Shown here piece by piece: positions 10,869 through 21,918 of a stretch of DNA of 64,000 nt (within the stretch, counting starts at the first letter, position 1; each line of letters opens with the position of its first letter). The notes below the pieces were generated by a model, which ran no database searches, was not told the DNA's origin, and was given only the letters and a program-made list of their open reading frames with translations. Source of the stretch: Bufo bufo. Lineage: Eukaryota > Chordata > Amphibia > Anura > Bufonidae. Position numbers and translations under genes: made by a program. Location of the stretch: NCBI RefSeq assembly GCF_905171765.1, contig NC_053395.1:183786156-183850155 (forward strand), in the 5' to 3' direction.

Positions 10869-11644
10869 ATCAGCCTGCTAGGCCTTTGATTTATTTCACC
10901 AAAGAATGATGTTATTAACCCTTCCAGGACAGGAGTCCTATGTTTCCTGGTCGTTTGTTGCTGCTGCCAGTTTATCCACGGCTCAGTGGTAGGTGTTGAC
11001 CACTGAAGTAATAAAGTCAACAAAACTACGTTTGTTTCCAGGACCTCCTGCCTGCTTTTGCTATCCCACGCCAAGTTGTGCCTGTTCCTGAGTTGCACCT
11101 TTTACCCTTAACCCCCTTTTCAGGTTGATCAGGGGTATTACAGCACTTGTTTTATATTCTACAATTTTATTGTGCAACTTGATACTAAGGAACCGTGCCC
11201 GGAGACAGACTCAAAAGAACCTGAGCCTCTGAGATTTTTGCTCTTTTAAAAGGAAATGTGCCCAGAGATGGACTCCACCGCACGAGAGCCTCTGTGATTT
11301 AATAGGAAAATAACCTGGGTACGGACTCATGTTTGTTCTTTGAGCCTCCAAGAACCTTTATACTGTTTTATCTATTTTGCTGTTCTATTATGGACTTATT
11401 CATTGTCATGGACTATCCTGGTTATAATGTTACGCTGTGCCAGGTCAGCGCCCCAGTTTCATTCACTATCCTGAGAAGAAGAGAACGACGCCCCTTGTCA
11501 CCACCCTTCATCTTTGCCAATTAGACCTGATATGAATGTAAATGCAGATGAATGACATATATGTATGCCTGCATGTCTCTTTTTCTGTTTCAGGTAGAGA
11601 TTCCAGTTGGGCGAGCCCTGATGGAGTACGAGGTCGTACTCAGC

Positions 11645-11660
11645 TTAAAGCAGTGGGGTA
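11645..11660 (+). promoter_or_regulatory. Weak polypurine-tract candidate
   Basis: TTAAAGCAGTGGGGTA lies directly before the 3' LTR. It is purine-rich but broken by C and T, so it is only a candidate for plus-strand priming. Confidence 0.4.
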
Positions 11661-12632
11661 TGTAGTGTACGGGGACTGTAATGCCCGTCACTACAAAAGG
11701 GTCACTTGGTGTGCTGTCGTCCCCCCTTATTTATGGGGAAGTTGGTATATGTCATCTTTATAAAATGTCATGTAATGTAATGCTATGTATTTCCCTGTTA
11801 CTGTGAAACTTGCATGTACAGGCCTGCTAGGGGTGTCATTTCAGCTCTTAGTCACTAGAGGGAGCTAGGGAGCCCTAGTTTATATAAGGCCCAGTCAGGG
11901 AAAGGAAAGGCAGTCTAAAGTTGGAGTCTAGAGTTGTGGTTGGAGACTAGACAATGTCAGAGACAAGTCCAGGCCTGAAGCCTGTGGACCAGGAGAGGGT
12001 AATGCAGTCCCTGTAACCGGGTTCCAGATCCAAGGAGAAGGTTCCCCTCCTGAATTTATATATGCAGAAGCAGGAAGACCACTGTTGAACAGCCTGGGAG
12101 TTCAGAAGTTTCTAGAGTCTGAGGAAGCTGAGAGAGAGACAGGGGCAAGCTCAGAGAAGCAAGAGGTACTCAAGACAACAGAGGAGGTACTTTATAAAGA
12201 TAAAACCAAGGATATACGCCAGAGCTAGGGTATTGGGCCTTGGAGAAGATTTTCTATGTTCCAGGATCAGTCAGGAATAGAGTGCAAGCTCCTGTACTGC
12301 AAGTCCTGTGTTTAACACTCTGAAGTCACCTTGCTATGTCTATATTGCCTGCATCAAATGTACTGCAACAAACTGTCTGCAAAGGAACTGCGTTTCCAGC
12401 TATGCCCATGTATGATGACTACTAAAGTTTGAGTTCTGCTTTAACATCACGTGGTTCCTCAGTTATTCCTGCTATCAGCAAACGGCGTGCCATCGTCTAA
12501 TTGGCACTGGCGTCACGAACATTTCCTATCATCCCCTGCCCTTGCAGAGAGTCAGCCGTCTCAGGTTAGTGTCTATTGCACTACAACACCCAGGAACACA
12601 TTTCTACGCACAACTTGAGTATGCTGCACCTC
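11661..12632 (+). repeat. 3' long terminal repeat
   Basis: It is a direct repeat of 8023-8994 with the same length and no indels seen. The following bases ATATTACGAGG are the continuation of the interrupted Penelope arm. Confidence 0.9.
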
Positions 12633-13798
12633 ATATTACGAGGATGGTATGTCATCTGTGAAGTCTGTTCAGTGTAGTGCACATAGTATATTTATGCTGA
12701 TAGGAGTCTGGGGAACGGACAGCATTATTGTATTCAAGAATTTTGTGGAGTGTCTCCTTTAAGAACTCTTTTTCATGCTGTTCTTTTTCCTTTGTTACAT
12801 TGGGATTGCACTTGGACACTGGGGGTGAGATTTGTTGTCTTACCTTGTGCATACTTCATGGTACTGTGATTTGAGTTTTACATAAAACACATTATTAACA
12901 TATCTTAGTTACATGTTTTTTTTAGAAGAGTGTGATCGTGTGATCGGGCTGTGTGCCGCGATCGCTCTCTTTACTTACCATTATGTACAGCGTCTCCATG
13001 GTGTTTGTGGTCACGTGACCTAGATTTGACATGTGATCGCTCGCCGGCGATGCTGTTTCCTGTTTACACAGCGTCTCCTAGGAGATTGTGGCCATGTGAC
13101 ACAGATGGAACATGTGACCGCTCTCTGGAGATGCGGTCGCTTTCGGACATGCGCACCGGCAACATGGGAACGCGGAGTTACAGGATTCCATGCTAGCCAG
13201 GTAGAGTCCCTCCTTCGTCCATTCATTCGTTCATCAAGTTTTTAATGCAGCACATATGGGTCAGCACATGTTTGCACTTTATTCATTAAATATCATTATC
13301 TATTTTGATACTTTTTTGTACATTTTTAATACATTTATAATGTATTTTTTGGATGAATACACTGTACTATTGTAAAATGATGATTTATTTTTCACATGTA
13401 TGAGTTATTTTATTATATTGTGAGCACTATAGCACTTTATTAGTTTATTATCTTAATTGATTTATCACCATGTGGGTGGTATTTATACATGTACTATGCA
13501 CCACTATTGTCATGGCTTGAAAAAGGTTCCATTGAGACGAGGACCGAAACGTTGCAACTGGTGGAATAAAATGCGCACATTATCTTTGGAAGTGCCGTGG
13601 AGTTTTTCTTTTTTTATATTTATAGATAGATAGATACCACATGGGTGAATAAAGGATTTATTAATTTTTTTTAAGAGTGCTGCCCTTTTTTCTTTCTGTG
13701 TATTTTGGGCAATTGCCTATTCCCTTTGGGCTTGCACCTGTCCTTTGTCAGGATTTAATTGTAGCTAGTGCTGCGATTTTTTGGTACTCATATGAAGA

Positions 13799-13800
13799 TG

Positions 13801-13832
<32 letters not shown>
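13799..13832. repeat. (GATA)n microsatellite
   Basis: About eight tandem GATA units occur here, with a shorter GATA run at 13622-13637 at the outer end of the Penelope arm. Confidence 0.95.
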
Positions 13833-13833
<1 letters not shown>

Positions 13834-15420
13834 ACAAAACAAAAAAAAATAGCCGCACTCCTGGGTGCCAGATGCAAAGTCCTTACTGGATTCCGGAGAA
13901 GCGAAATCCACAAACGACAGCAAAAATAGGTAACGAGGCAGCACTCCGGTCTTATAGTGAAGAAAGTGGATCTTTTATTCAGCCCAATGCAACGTGACAA
14001 CAGTGCTCAAAACCAGTGTATATAAGCAGGTAGGTATCCAATTACATATCATTACATTTAATTATTCAATAAACATGATTTTTACATAAGAAAAGTGATT
14101 TCCATATAAAATGACATAATTCCAAAATAAAGTGTATTATAATTTTAAAATATCAGTGCCAGTGGTCAATGAAAATAAGTGTAAAAATTCTGAAAATACA
14201 TATATTTAATCAAATTCATGATAGTAATCAATTCCCATGAATTAAAAATCATAAAGTGCACTTGTGCTTATACATTACATGTGTGTATGTGATAATTCAT
14301 GAGGCGCTCACCCATAACAATATCGGCCATGTGGTGTATACTTGGCGTTCTATGAAGTTCAATACGCCTGCATTAACATCAAACAGCGCGAGAACTCTGG
14401 ATATTACCGCGCATGCGTCAAGTAAACAACTGGAGTCTCTGCCCATAATTTAGATGGGGAACGCTGGATGCTGATTATACTGCGCATGCCCGAGCTGACC
14501 GCTCCATATTATATTCAATAGTATCAAGAGAGAAGTTAATAAGCTATATTTAATACATTATATTACTATGTTTCGAAGGGAAGAATGGTGTCTATGAGGG
14601 GGAACAATGAGTCTCTAGTAGCAACCAGAAACTCTGTCCCACCCTTGTGGACTGGAGAACGGAGGCATTATCCATGTCCCCGGTCCCCTACACCAATCAA
14701 AATCTCCTATAGAAAAAAAGGGTAAATAAACCGCTGGTAATATATATTGTCCATCAATTGGTATTTAAGGTGGTAAGAACCCCACATAATGGGGCTCTCC
14801 CACCTAACATATCCCATAGGAGAAGAGCGGCACGACTAAGTGTCACCCTATCCCCATTGGGACAAAAAAACATTGAGGATGTCTATAAGGGATATCACAT
14901 AAACTCCGGTCCGCTGAGTAAGCGCAGCTTATAAAAAATATACATCATGGGAAAATAAGATAACAAAAATAACAGACACACACAGGGATTTTATGTTGGG
15001 TGGCGTCTCCATGAATTTCAACAATTTCTCCAGAGGTATCTAAAATATAAAAGAAAAATATATTAGAAAAGTTATTAAACAGAACTCTGGTCTTCCCTCA
15101 CGTCACAGTTACGATAAGAGATACATCAAAAGGTGGCGAGATTACTCTAAATTCAACATTCAGTCCTTTAGGTTTCAAAGTTTGTAAATGATAGATCCAA
15201 TAAAGTTCACGTTTCTTAAGAATCACTATCCTATCTCCCCCTCGTCTGGGCATAGCAACACGGTCAATGATTCAAAACCGTAGGTCCTTTTCAGTGTGTT
15301 TACCTTCACACTGAACATGCTGAAAAGGACCTGCAGTTTAGAATCATTGACCATGTTGCTATGCCCAGTTGGATTATTTCAGATCAATGCAATCCTATCC
15401 ACATATGACTAACTGTAGCA
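13833..15420 (-). mobile_element. Second Penelope-like element relic
   Basis: The minus strand of 15140-15265 reads like the end of a Penelope GIY-YIG region (RRGGD, then KKRELYWIYHLQTL and KPKGLN), parallel to the first element. The rest (13850-14950) is non-coding terminal-repeat-like DNA with a GATCTTTTATTCAGCCCAATG stretch. An inverted repeat at 15250-15365 duplicates the last part. It is 5'-truncated: no RT core was found. Confidence 0.6.
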
Positions 15421-15442
15421 TCTTTTTCAGCCGCCTACCACG

Positions 15443-15512
15443 ATGAAGATGCTGGTCTGCAGTTTATTTCTCTTGGCTGTAATACTTACTAAGGTTCATT
15501 CTGATTCTTGTG
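15443..15512 (+). CDS. itln1: Intelectin exon 1: start codon and signal peptide
   Basis: The exon reads MKMLVCSLFLLAVILTKVHS then DSC, a hydrophobic secretion signal with a likely cut near HS/DSC. It ends in phase 1 at a TTGTG|GTGAGT donor. A cag/CCG junction at 15430 may be the acceptor of an untranslated exon upstream. Confidence 0.75.
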
Positions 15513-15723
15513 GTGAGTGAATATTAACCATATGGTAATGATTCCAGGTGAAGACAGAGATTGAAGATGTCGCCTGTATTCAGCTGAATGTGCGTTTTCT
15601 TTAATATAATGACTAGATTTGCTGTATTATCGGATGCCTACTCAGCAGTTTATAGAGATGACATGCTCAGTGATTGCCATGGATGGAATACTGATAGCCG
15701 AGCACATCCTCTGTCTACCCTTA

Positions 15724-16078
15724 GGCTAATTTCACGCTAGCACTTGACATCTCCGTCAGTCTGTTGCGGCAGGGAGCAGCCTACCGGAGATGTCTGGATC
15801 CGGCATTGCAGGAAGCTGCCTGCCGGCCACATTAGCTATAACGGGGACCAGCGGAGATCCGGCCTCAATTCTGCAAATATGCTGCAGAGGTTTTAGTCTA
15901 GCCAAGTCTTGTCATATTTGCTGGGTTGCAGCCGGATCTCGGCCAGTCCTCATTATAGTTAATGGCCCCGGTGGACCTTCAGGCAGCTTGCTGCAATGCC
16001 GGATCCAGACATCTCCGGCAGGCTGCTCCCTGCCACAACAGACTGACGGAGATGTCAAGCGCTAGCGTGAAATTAGCC
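15724..16078. mobile_element. PIF/Harbinger-type foldback MITE, 355 bp
   Basis: Inverted ends GGCTAATTTCACGCTAGC are flanked by TTA on both sides (15721-15723 and 16079-16081). Much of the interior is also palindromic. A 3-bp TTA/TAA duplication is characteristic of PIF/Harbinger. It lies in intelectin intron 1. Confidence 0.8.
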
Positions 16079-16706
16079 TTAACACTCTCCTGATATAGTC
16101 ATCATATCGTACTACTTCTGTAGAAATAAGAGCAGTGCCATATTATCTACAGATACTTTCAGCCTTTAAATGTATCAGAGAGGTATCATATAGAGTAGGG
16201 TCCCATCTAAAAAAGAACATCTTGTCATGGCAGATGGGCACAGATTGTGATCAATATATATTTGCTATGTACCTTGTATTCATGGATATAGTGAGTGAAT
16301 ATAGCATTTAGTCATCTATTCAATGTTTGGAGAATGCTGTTGCATTGTGTTTGGATTTTAAATGTAATATAGAATGCCCCCCTTAAGTGACAGCAAGCAG
16401 AGATCTTTCATATTTTAAGAAACGGCTATGTTTTAAAGGGCATCTGTCAGCAGATCTGTACCTATGACACTGGCTGACCCGTTACATGTGCGCTTGGCAG
16501 CTGAAGACATCTGTGTTGGTCCCATGTTCATATGTGTCCGCATTACTGAGAAAAATGATGTTTTATTATATGCAACGGAGGCAGTGGTGACTAGGAACAA
16601 TATATAGGGGGGGGGGGCACATAAGATACCACAGTCAAAAATGGGGGGGGGGGCACTAATCATTTTCACACTTAATCATACTCCTGAAAAAAACGAAATA
16701 AGTAGG

Positions 16707-17185
16707 GTACTTTCACACTAGCGTGGTATTGAGTTCCGTCCTAGGGGCTCAATACCGGGAAAGAAACGGATCAGTTTTATCCTAATGCATTCTGAATGGA
16801 GAGCAATCCGTTCAGGATGCATCAGTTCAATCCCTCTTACATTTTTTGGCCGGAGAAAATACCATAGCATGCTGTATTTTTCTCTCCGGCCTAAAATCCT
16901 TAACACTTGGCGGAATGCCGGATCCGGCATTAATTTCCATTGAAATGTATTAGTGCCGGATCCGGCATTAAAATTGCCGCATTGACGGATCCGTTCTTCC
17001 GGTCCGCGCATGTGCAGACCTTTAATTCTGTGAAAAAAATAAATACCGGATCCGTTTTTCCAGATGACACCGGAGAGACGGATCCGGTATTTCAATCCAT
17101 TTGTCAGACGGATCCGCATCCAGATCCGTCTGACAAATGCATCCGTTTACGTCCGGCGACGGAAATGCCCCTGCGTCTTATGGGT
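16707..17185. mobile_element. MITE fragment related to 63393-63917
   Basis: It starts GGGTACTTTCACACTAGCG and contains repeated CCGGATCCGGCATT strings, the same vocabulary as the element at 63393-63917 but in the opposite orientation. The far end is unclear and runs into a short hairpin at 17195-17230. Confidence 0.6.
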
Positions 17186-17452
17186 TGAATACTAATCAGC
17201 GCTTCCATTATGGAAGCGCTGATTAGTATCGGAGGACCGGGAAGCGGTGAAAGCTCTGTACTCACCGCTTTCTGGTCCTCGGCTGTCAGCTGTGCAGTGG
17301 CTGCGCACAGCATGACCTCACGCTGTGCGCAGCCTTCACAGCCGACAGCCGAGGACCAGGAAGAAGAGAGAGAGCACCGGTGGTGAGGAGCGGCGGCGTC
17401 CAGGAGCAGGAGAGGTAAGTTGTTAATTTATTTTATTTGCACTGATGGCGGG

Positions 17453-17641
17453 GCGCTGATGCATGAGGCAGGGGGGCTGATGCATGAGGCAGGGGGGCTG
17501 ATGCATGAGGCAGGGGGGCTGATGCATGAGGCAGGGGGGCTGATGCATGAGGCAGGGGAGCTGATACATGAGGCAGGGGGGCTGATACATGAGGCTGGGG
17601 GGCTGATGCATGAGGCAGGGGGGCTGATGCATGAGGCTGTG
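17453..17641. repeat. Minisatellite, nine copies of a 21-bp unit
   Basis: The unit GCTGATGCATGAGGCAGGGG plus one G is repeated nine times with a few substitutions. A degenerate GGGGGTCTGATTGGGG continuation follows to 17750. Because the unit is a multiple of three it leaves all frames open, which makes false ORFs on both strands. Confidence 0.93.
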
Positions 17642-18522
17642 GGGCTGATAGGAAGTCTGATTGAGGGTCTTATTAACATTGGGGGTCTGATTGGGGCTGT
17701 CAGCTGAGGTCTGATTAACATTGGGGGTCTGATTGGTGGACTGACCTGAGGTGTCATGAAAAATATTTTTTCCTATTGTCCCCCTCTAAAACCTAGGTGC
17801 ATCTTATAGGGCGAAAAATACGGTACTTGCTTGCTCCTCCTCCTGACCTCAGCTGCCTTTTGCGTACGCCATGCGCCGTGACGTCACGCGGAGGCACTGC
17901 AACGCTAGGGTAAGCCGAGCCGCGGTCTCCTTCCTGAACTGCAGAGCGGTGCCCACTTCCAGCCCTGAGCCCAGCTGCCCAGAGCACTGTTCCTGAGCCT
18001 GCTGGAGTCTTCAGAACTGTAAGTATTTACAGTAATTCACTGTAAGCTATATTATATATATTACTTTGTTGTTTTGTGTGTGTGTGTGTGTGTTGTGGTG
18101 GAGGGCGTGATTGCATGCTAGGGTGTGGGAAGGCGGAATCCAGGGGGCCCAAGTAAATTCTTGCCCAGGGTCCAATCAATATTAAAGACGGCCCTGCGGA
18201 CACCTCTATTTTTTTTCACAAACGCCTACTTTTACAGACTTTCTGAATGGTTGGCAACCCAGGAGAGAGCAGATCCTCTAAGTGTAACGGCAACACCCTC
18301 GTTGCTCCTAGAGGCTCATTTACATATTATTAAAACATAATTTTTCTCAGCAATGCGGGCACATATGGACATGGGACCAACGCAGATGACTTCAGCTGCC
18401 AAGTGCATATGGAACAGGTCAGCCAGTTTCATGTTTACAAATCTGCTGACAGATGCTCTTTAATATTCCTAATATTATCTAGTGAAATGCAGACCTTGCT
18501 GTTATGTCATGTTTTTTTTCAG

Positions 18523-18689
18523 ACAACATTCATTATCTTCAAAAGAAGCAAAATATTCTAAATCTCTGGCATGTTGGGATAAAGATGAGACCAGCAAAGC
18601 AAATGAATATTCCTTCTACCTTACCAATAACAACCATCCCAGGTATAGGAGCTGCAAAGAAATCAGTCAGTCTGATAATAATGCCAAAG
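18523..18689 (+). CDS. itln1: Intelectin exon 2, with a 1-bp deletion
   Basis: The exon starts after TTTTTTTTCAG and ends at CCAAAG|GTGAGT. The first part reads DNIHYLQKKQNILNL; the second part continues in another frame as LACWDKDETSKANEY through RYRSCKEISQSDNNAK. The switch point is near 18564-18567 and corresponds to one missing base. The 167-nt length does not fit the phase of its neighbours; 168 would. A weaker acceptor at 18546 would restore the frame but drop a conserved segment. Confidence 0.75.
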
Positions 18690-18876
18690 GTGAGTCCTGG
18701 AGGCAGGGAGGCATCGTACGGTTGTCTCCTGCTGCTTAGGATCTATGCATGCAGCATTGGCTGAGCCACAAGATGAAATGCAAAAAAGAAAGACTCAAAT
18801 GATTAAAGCTCACAAGATTTCTTACAAAATCCAGATGATTTTGAATCTACCATTGCCATATACACAGTACATATAT

Positions 18877-20003
18877 CATACCTCCCAACCGTCCCGGATC
18901 CGGCGGGACAGTCCCAGATTTCGGTGGCTCTCCCGATGCCCCTGGGAGGACTGAGTTATGTCCTGCTCTCAGCTGTCTCTGCATATTTAGGACACAGAGA
19001 CAGTTAAGTGCAATAGTAAAGCGAAGAGCTGAGTACTCTCTGCTTCACGATTTAACTGTCGGCGCTCCCCAGCAGGGGGAGCAGTCACACATTGCAACGC
19101 TGTGTAGGAGGAGCGTGCAGTCCTGGGAATCGGCCTGTGCGCTTCTCCTACACAGTTCGGCAGCGCGATCTGTGACAGTATTGTGCCTGCTGAGGAGTGT
19201 AGGATATGCTCCGATTATCGGGGGAACAGCCAGTTTTTTATTGTTTTTTTTATGGCAGTACTAAAATGGGGGGGCCCAATATGGGCATTACTACTAAAAG
19301 GGGAACACTGTGAACATTACAACTAAAAAGGGTCACAATATAGGCACAACTAATAAAAGGGGCTCACAATGTGGGCATTACTACTAAAAAAGTGGTATAA
19401 TGTGAGCATTACTACTAAAAAGGGGGCACAATGTGGGCATTACTAAAAAGGGCCATAATGTGGGCATAACTAGTAAAAAGGGGCATAATGTTGGTGTTGC
19501 TTCTTAAAAGGGGGCATGATGTGAGCATTACTACTAAAAAGGGGCAAAATGTGGGCATTACTACTAAAAGGGGTGCACAATGTGGGCATTACTACTAAAA
19601 AGGGGCACAATGTGGGCATTACTACTAAAAACGGGCACAATGTGGGCATTACTACTAAAAGGGGGCAAAATTTGGGCATAACTACTAAAAGGGGTGCACA
19701 ATGTGGGTATTACTACTAAAAGGGGCCACAATGTGGGCATAACTACTAAAAAAGGAGGCACAAAGTGGGCATTGCTACTAAAAAAGGGGGCACAATGTGA
19801 ACATTACTACTCAAAGGGGGGTACAATGTGGGCATTACTACTAAAAAAGGGTTCACTATGTGTGCATAACTCTTGTGTGAGGGCACAATGTGGGCATAAC
19901 TACTGTGGGGGGAACAATGTAGATATATTCTGTGTAAGGGCATTGAGCAATGCTCTCCGCTTCTATTGTCCCTCCTTGTTATTTTCAAAAGTTGGGAGGT
20001 ATG
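18877..20003. mobile_element. MITE with CATACCTCCCAAC termini, swollen by a minisatellite
   Basis: Inverted ends CATACCTCCCAAC and GTTGGGAGGTATG are flanked by CATATAT (18870-18876 and 20004-20010). A 7-8 bp duplication suggests a hAT-like origin. Most of the interior is the tandem array at 19262-19925. Confidence 0.7.
19262..19925. repeat. Minisatellite, about 24 diverged copies of a 27-30 bp unit
   Basis: The unit resembles GGCACAATGTGGGCATTACT followed by ACTAAAAAG, with variation in the A and G runs. There is no dyad and no unique spacer, so it is not a CRISPR array. Confidence 0.93.
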
Positions 20004-20407
20004 CATATATTAATATAGAACGTCAGAGATCATAACAAGGGGCTAACAGGATTAAAAAAAACACACATTGTCTTATTGTGATCGCCTCTGCCTGATGGAA
20101 ATGGATTAAAAACCATCTAGTGCCATTTTACAGTCCTATAGCAGGATGGCCATTGGCATCCCTTAGACACCCGGGTATGGGCACAACTCCAACCTCTGCC
20201 CTAATTTCTAGATTCCCCCATTGTTTTATCATATCCATCTACCAACTTTTAAGATAGATGGTGGATATGCGGCCGAAAACCATGTGGCTATGTGACTCAC
20301 AGCCCTTATCATTACCAAACTGATTGTAAGTCACTTACTTATTATTATAGGCGGTGCGGTTTTGAGCTGGTGGGGGCATTAACAATGAGCAAGTGATTTA
20401 CAATAGT

Positions 20408-20846
20408 GGAGATTTATCAAAACTGGTAAAAAGGAAAAAATTGGTAGGCTTTGGCATGCCTCATGCATTCGGTACTTTTCTCTTTCCCTCATCCTTGTCT
20501 TGGGTCTGCACCTTCTGCTTCTCCTTCACCTCCTTCCCTCCCTCTTGTCTGTCTTGTCTTGTTTCTTCCATCAGTTATACTGTTTTATTTGTTATTATTC
20601 GATTTGCCTGTACTACGAAAATATATTGGGTCGTGTTGTACTGTCATTTTGCCATTATTAACTGCCCAATAAACAGATTGAACCATAAAGGAAAAAATTT
20701 GGCTTAGTTGCCCATAGCGACGCAATCAGATTCCACCTTTTATTTTCCAAAGGAGCTCTGAAAAACGAAAGATTGCAATCTGATTGGTTGCTATGGGCAA
20801 CTCAGCCAGTTCTATTTTACACCAGCCTTGATAAATCTCCCCCAAT
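20408..20846. mobile_element. Foldback MITE of the GGAGATTTATCAA family
   Basis: The ends GGAGATTTATCAAAACTGG and GCCTTGATAAATCTCC are inverted, and the arm containing TTGCCCATAGCGACGCAATC is matched by GATTGGTTGCTATGGGCAA. An uninterrupted relative lies at 60516-60686. This copy holds an insertion at 20445-20687. Confidence 0.75.
20445..20687 (+). other. Small retro-insertion with AATAAA-like 3' end
   Basis: Comparison with the sister MITE shows about 243 extra bases flanked by AAAGGAAAAAATT on both sides (13 bp). The insert has pyrimidine-rich DNA, then a TTAACTGCCCAATAAACAGA end with a polyadenylation signal. It looks like a retrocopied 3' UTR or a SINE-like piece. The source gene was not recognised. 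Confidence 0.5.
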
Positions 20847-21054
20847 GAGTTTATAATGAATAGATAGAAAACAGCCATGGCAGCTTAGTTTTCAGTCGCA
20901 TTAAAGCCACATCTTCATCCCACTGACTGCCACGTCTGGAACTACCCTTACGGTTTTGCCAGGTTTATCACTATTTGCATTTTGAATATTTTAGGTTAAT
21001 TGACGTCCAGTCGTATTGGTACACACAGTCATACATGAAATTGATTGGGGGTAA

Positions 21055-21297
21055 GGCTAGTTTCACACCTGCGGCAGAGAAGATCTCTGGATCTGGTATT
21101 GCCGGATATTGCCGCCTGTCCACCAGACTCAATTGACTACAATGGGGTCCGGCAGAGATCCGGCCACTACCCCGCAAATATGAAGAGAAGCGGCCAGGTA
21201 AAAACCACTGCACGCTGTGGTTTGTGTCAGGCCGATTAACTAAATTCTCTGCCAAAACTGGCGGATGGATCACCTTGTGGCAAATGTGAAACTAGCC
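21055..21297. mobile_element. PIF/Harbinger-type MITE, 243 bp
   Basis: Inverted ends GGCTAGTTTCACA and TGTGAAACTAGCC are flanked by TAA on both sides (21052-21054 and 21298-21300). It is related to 15724-16078 and lies in intelectin intron 2. Confidence 0.8.
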
Positions 21298-21630
21298 TAA
21301 CACATCTGATGCTGGTTTACACATTCTACCTGAGAGTAGGACCACAAAGAGCAGTCATGACATGTTTGACAAGACACATGTGTGATGGGAACGGTCCGGC
21401 CATGCCATGGCGGTATTAACTTATTGGACACAGATTGTTTATCCAGCACATGGTTTTACCGTGCAGCCATTACTGATGTATTTGTGTCTAATCATACCGT
21501 ATTAATAGAACTCTGCCATGGTTTAGTTGGGTGTACAGTTCTGCAAAAGGAGTAGATGTCCTTCAAAATAAAACACCATAAAATCTTTACACTATGATGC
21601 AATATGTTGGTATATAGATCTTGATACTAA

Positions 21631-21918
<288 letters not shown>

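Larger units (their letters stand above)
8023..12632 (+). mobile_element. Non-autonomous LTR retrotransposon carrying a cold-shock-domain ORF, 4610 bp
   Basis: Two direct repeats of identical length (972 bp; 8023-8994 and 11661-12632) differ at only about three positions by eye, which points to a recent insertion. Between them are a TGG-type primer-binding-site candidate, one long intact ORF (9276-10868) and about 790 bp of 3' untranslated DNA. In that 3' part, two or three degenerate copies of a GTGCCC(A/G)GAGA...GAGCCTCTG motif occur at 11195-11345. No protease, reverse transcriptase, RNase H, integrase or envelope was found in any frame, so it must depend on enzymes from another element. 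It sits in the right arm of the Penelope-like element, and the left arm provides the empty-site sequence. Confidence 0.88.
1027..13625 (-). mobile_element. Penelope-like retroelement with inverted terminal arms, heavily nested
   Basis: A minus-strand core at 3506-7319 encodes pieces of a Penelope-type reverse transcriptase and GIY-YIG endonuclease. It lies between two inverted copies of one sequence: left arm 1027-3505 and right arm 7320-13625. After removing the insertion at 2149-2916 and the LTR element at 8023-12632 both arms are about 1.7 kb, so the arms pre-date those insertions. Terminal repeats in direct or inverted order are known for Penelope-like elements. The element is dead: the RT has stop codons and is split by a Tc1 transposon and a MITE. 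Boundaries are read by eye and may be off by tens of bases. Confidence 0.85.
7320..13625 (-). repeat. Right inverted arm of the Penelope-like element, split by an LTR retrotransposon
   Basis: The arm is 7320-8022 plus 12633-13625 and is the reverse complement of the left arm. Near its outer end (13525-13565) is the conserved-looking string GAGGACCGAAACGTTGCAAC, which resembles the GAAAC part of Penelope hammerhead-ribozyme ends. A (GATA)n tract follows the outer boundary. Confidence 0.82.

Noticed and set aside
8995..11660. Hidden pol or env in the LTR element
   Set aside because: All frames were read for RT (YxDD), integrase zinc finger, protease DTG and a signal/transmembrane pattern; none was found.
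15250..15365. Independent MITE in the second Penelope relic
   Set aside because: The inverted repeat duplicates the adjacent Penelope coding end and has no clear target duplication, so it is more likely a rearrangement of that element.
17420..17757. Repetitive ORFs encoding HEAGGLM or CISPPAS repeats on both strands
   Set aside because: The 21-bp unit is a multiple of three and lacks stops, so open frames arise by chance.
19262..19925. CRISPR-like regular repeats
   Set aside because: There are no unique spacers and no dyad in the unit, and the setting is a vertebrate genome; it is a minisatellite in a MITE.
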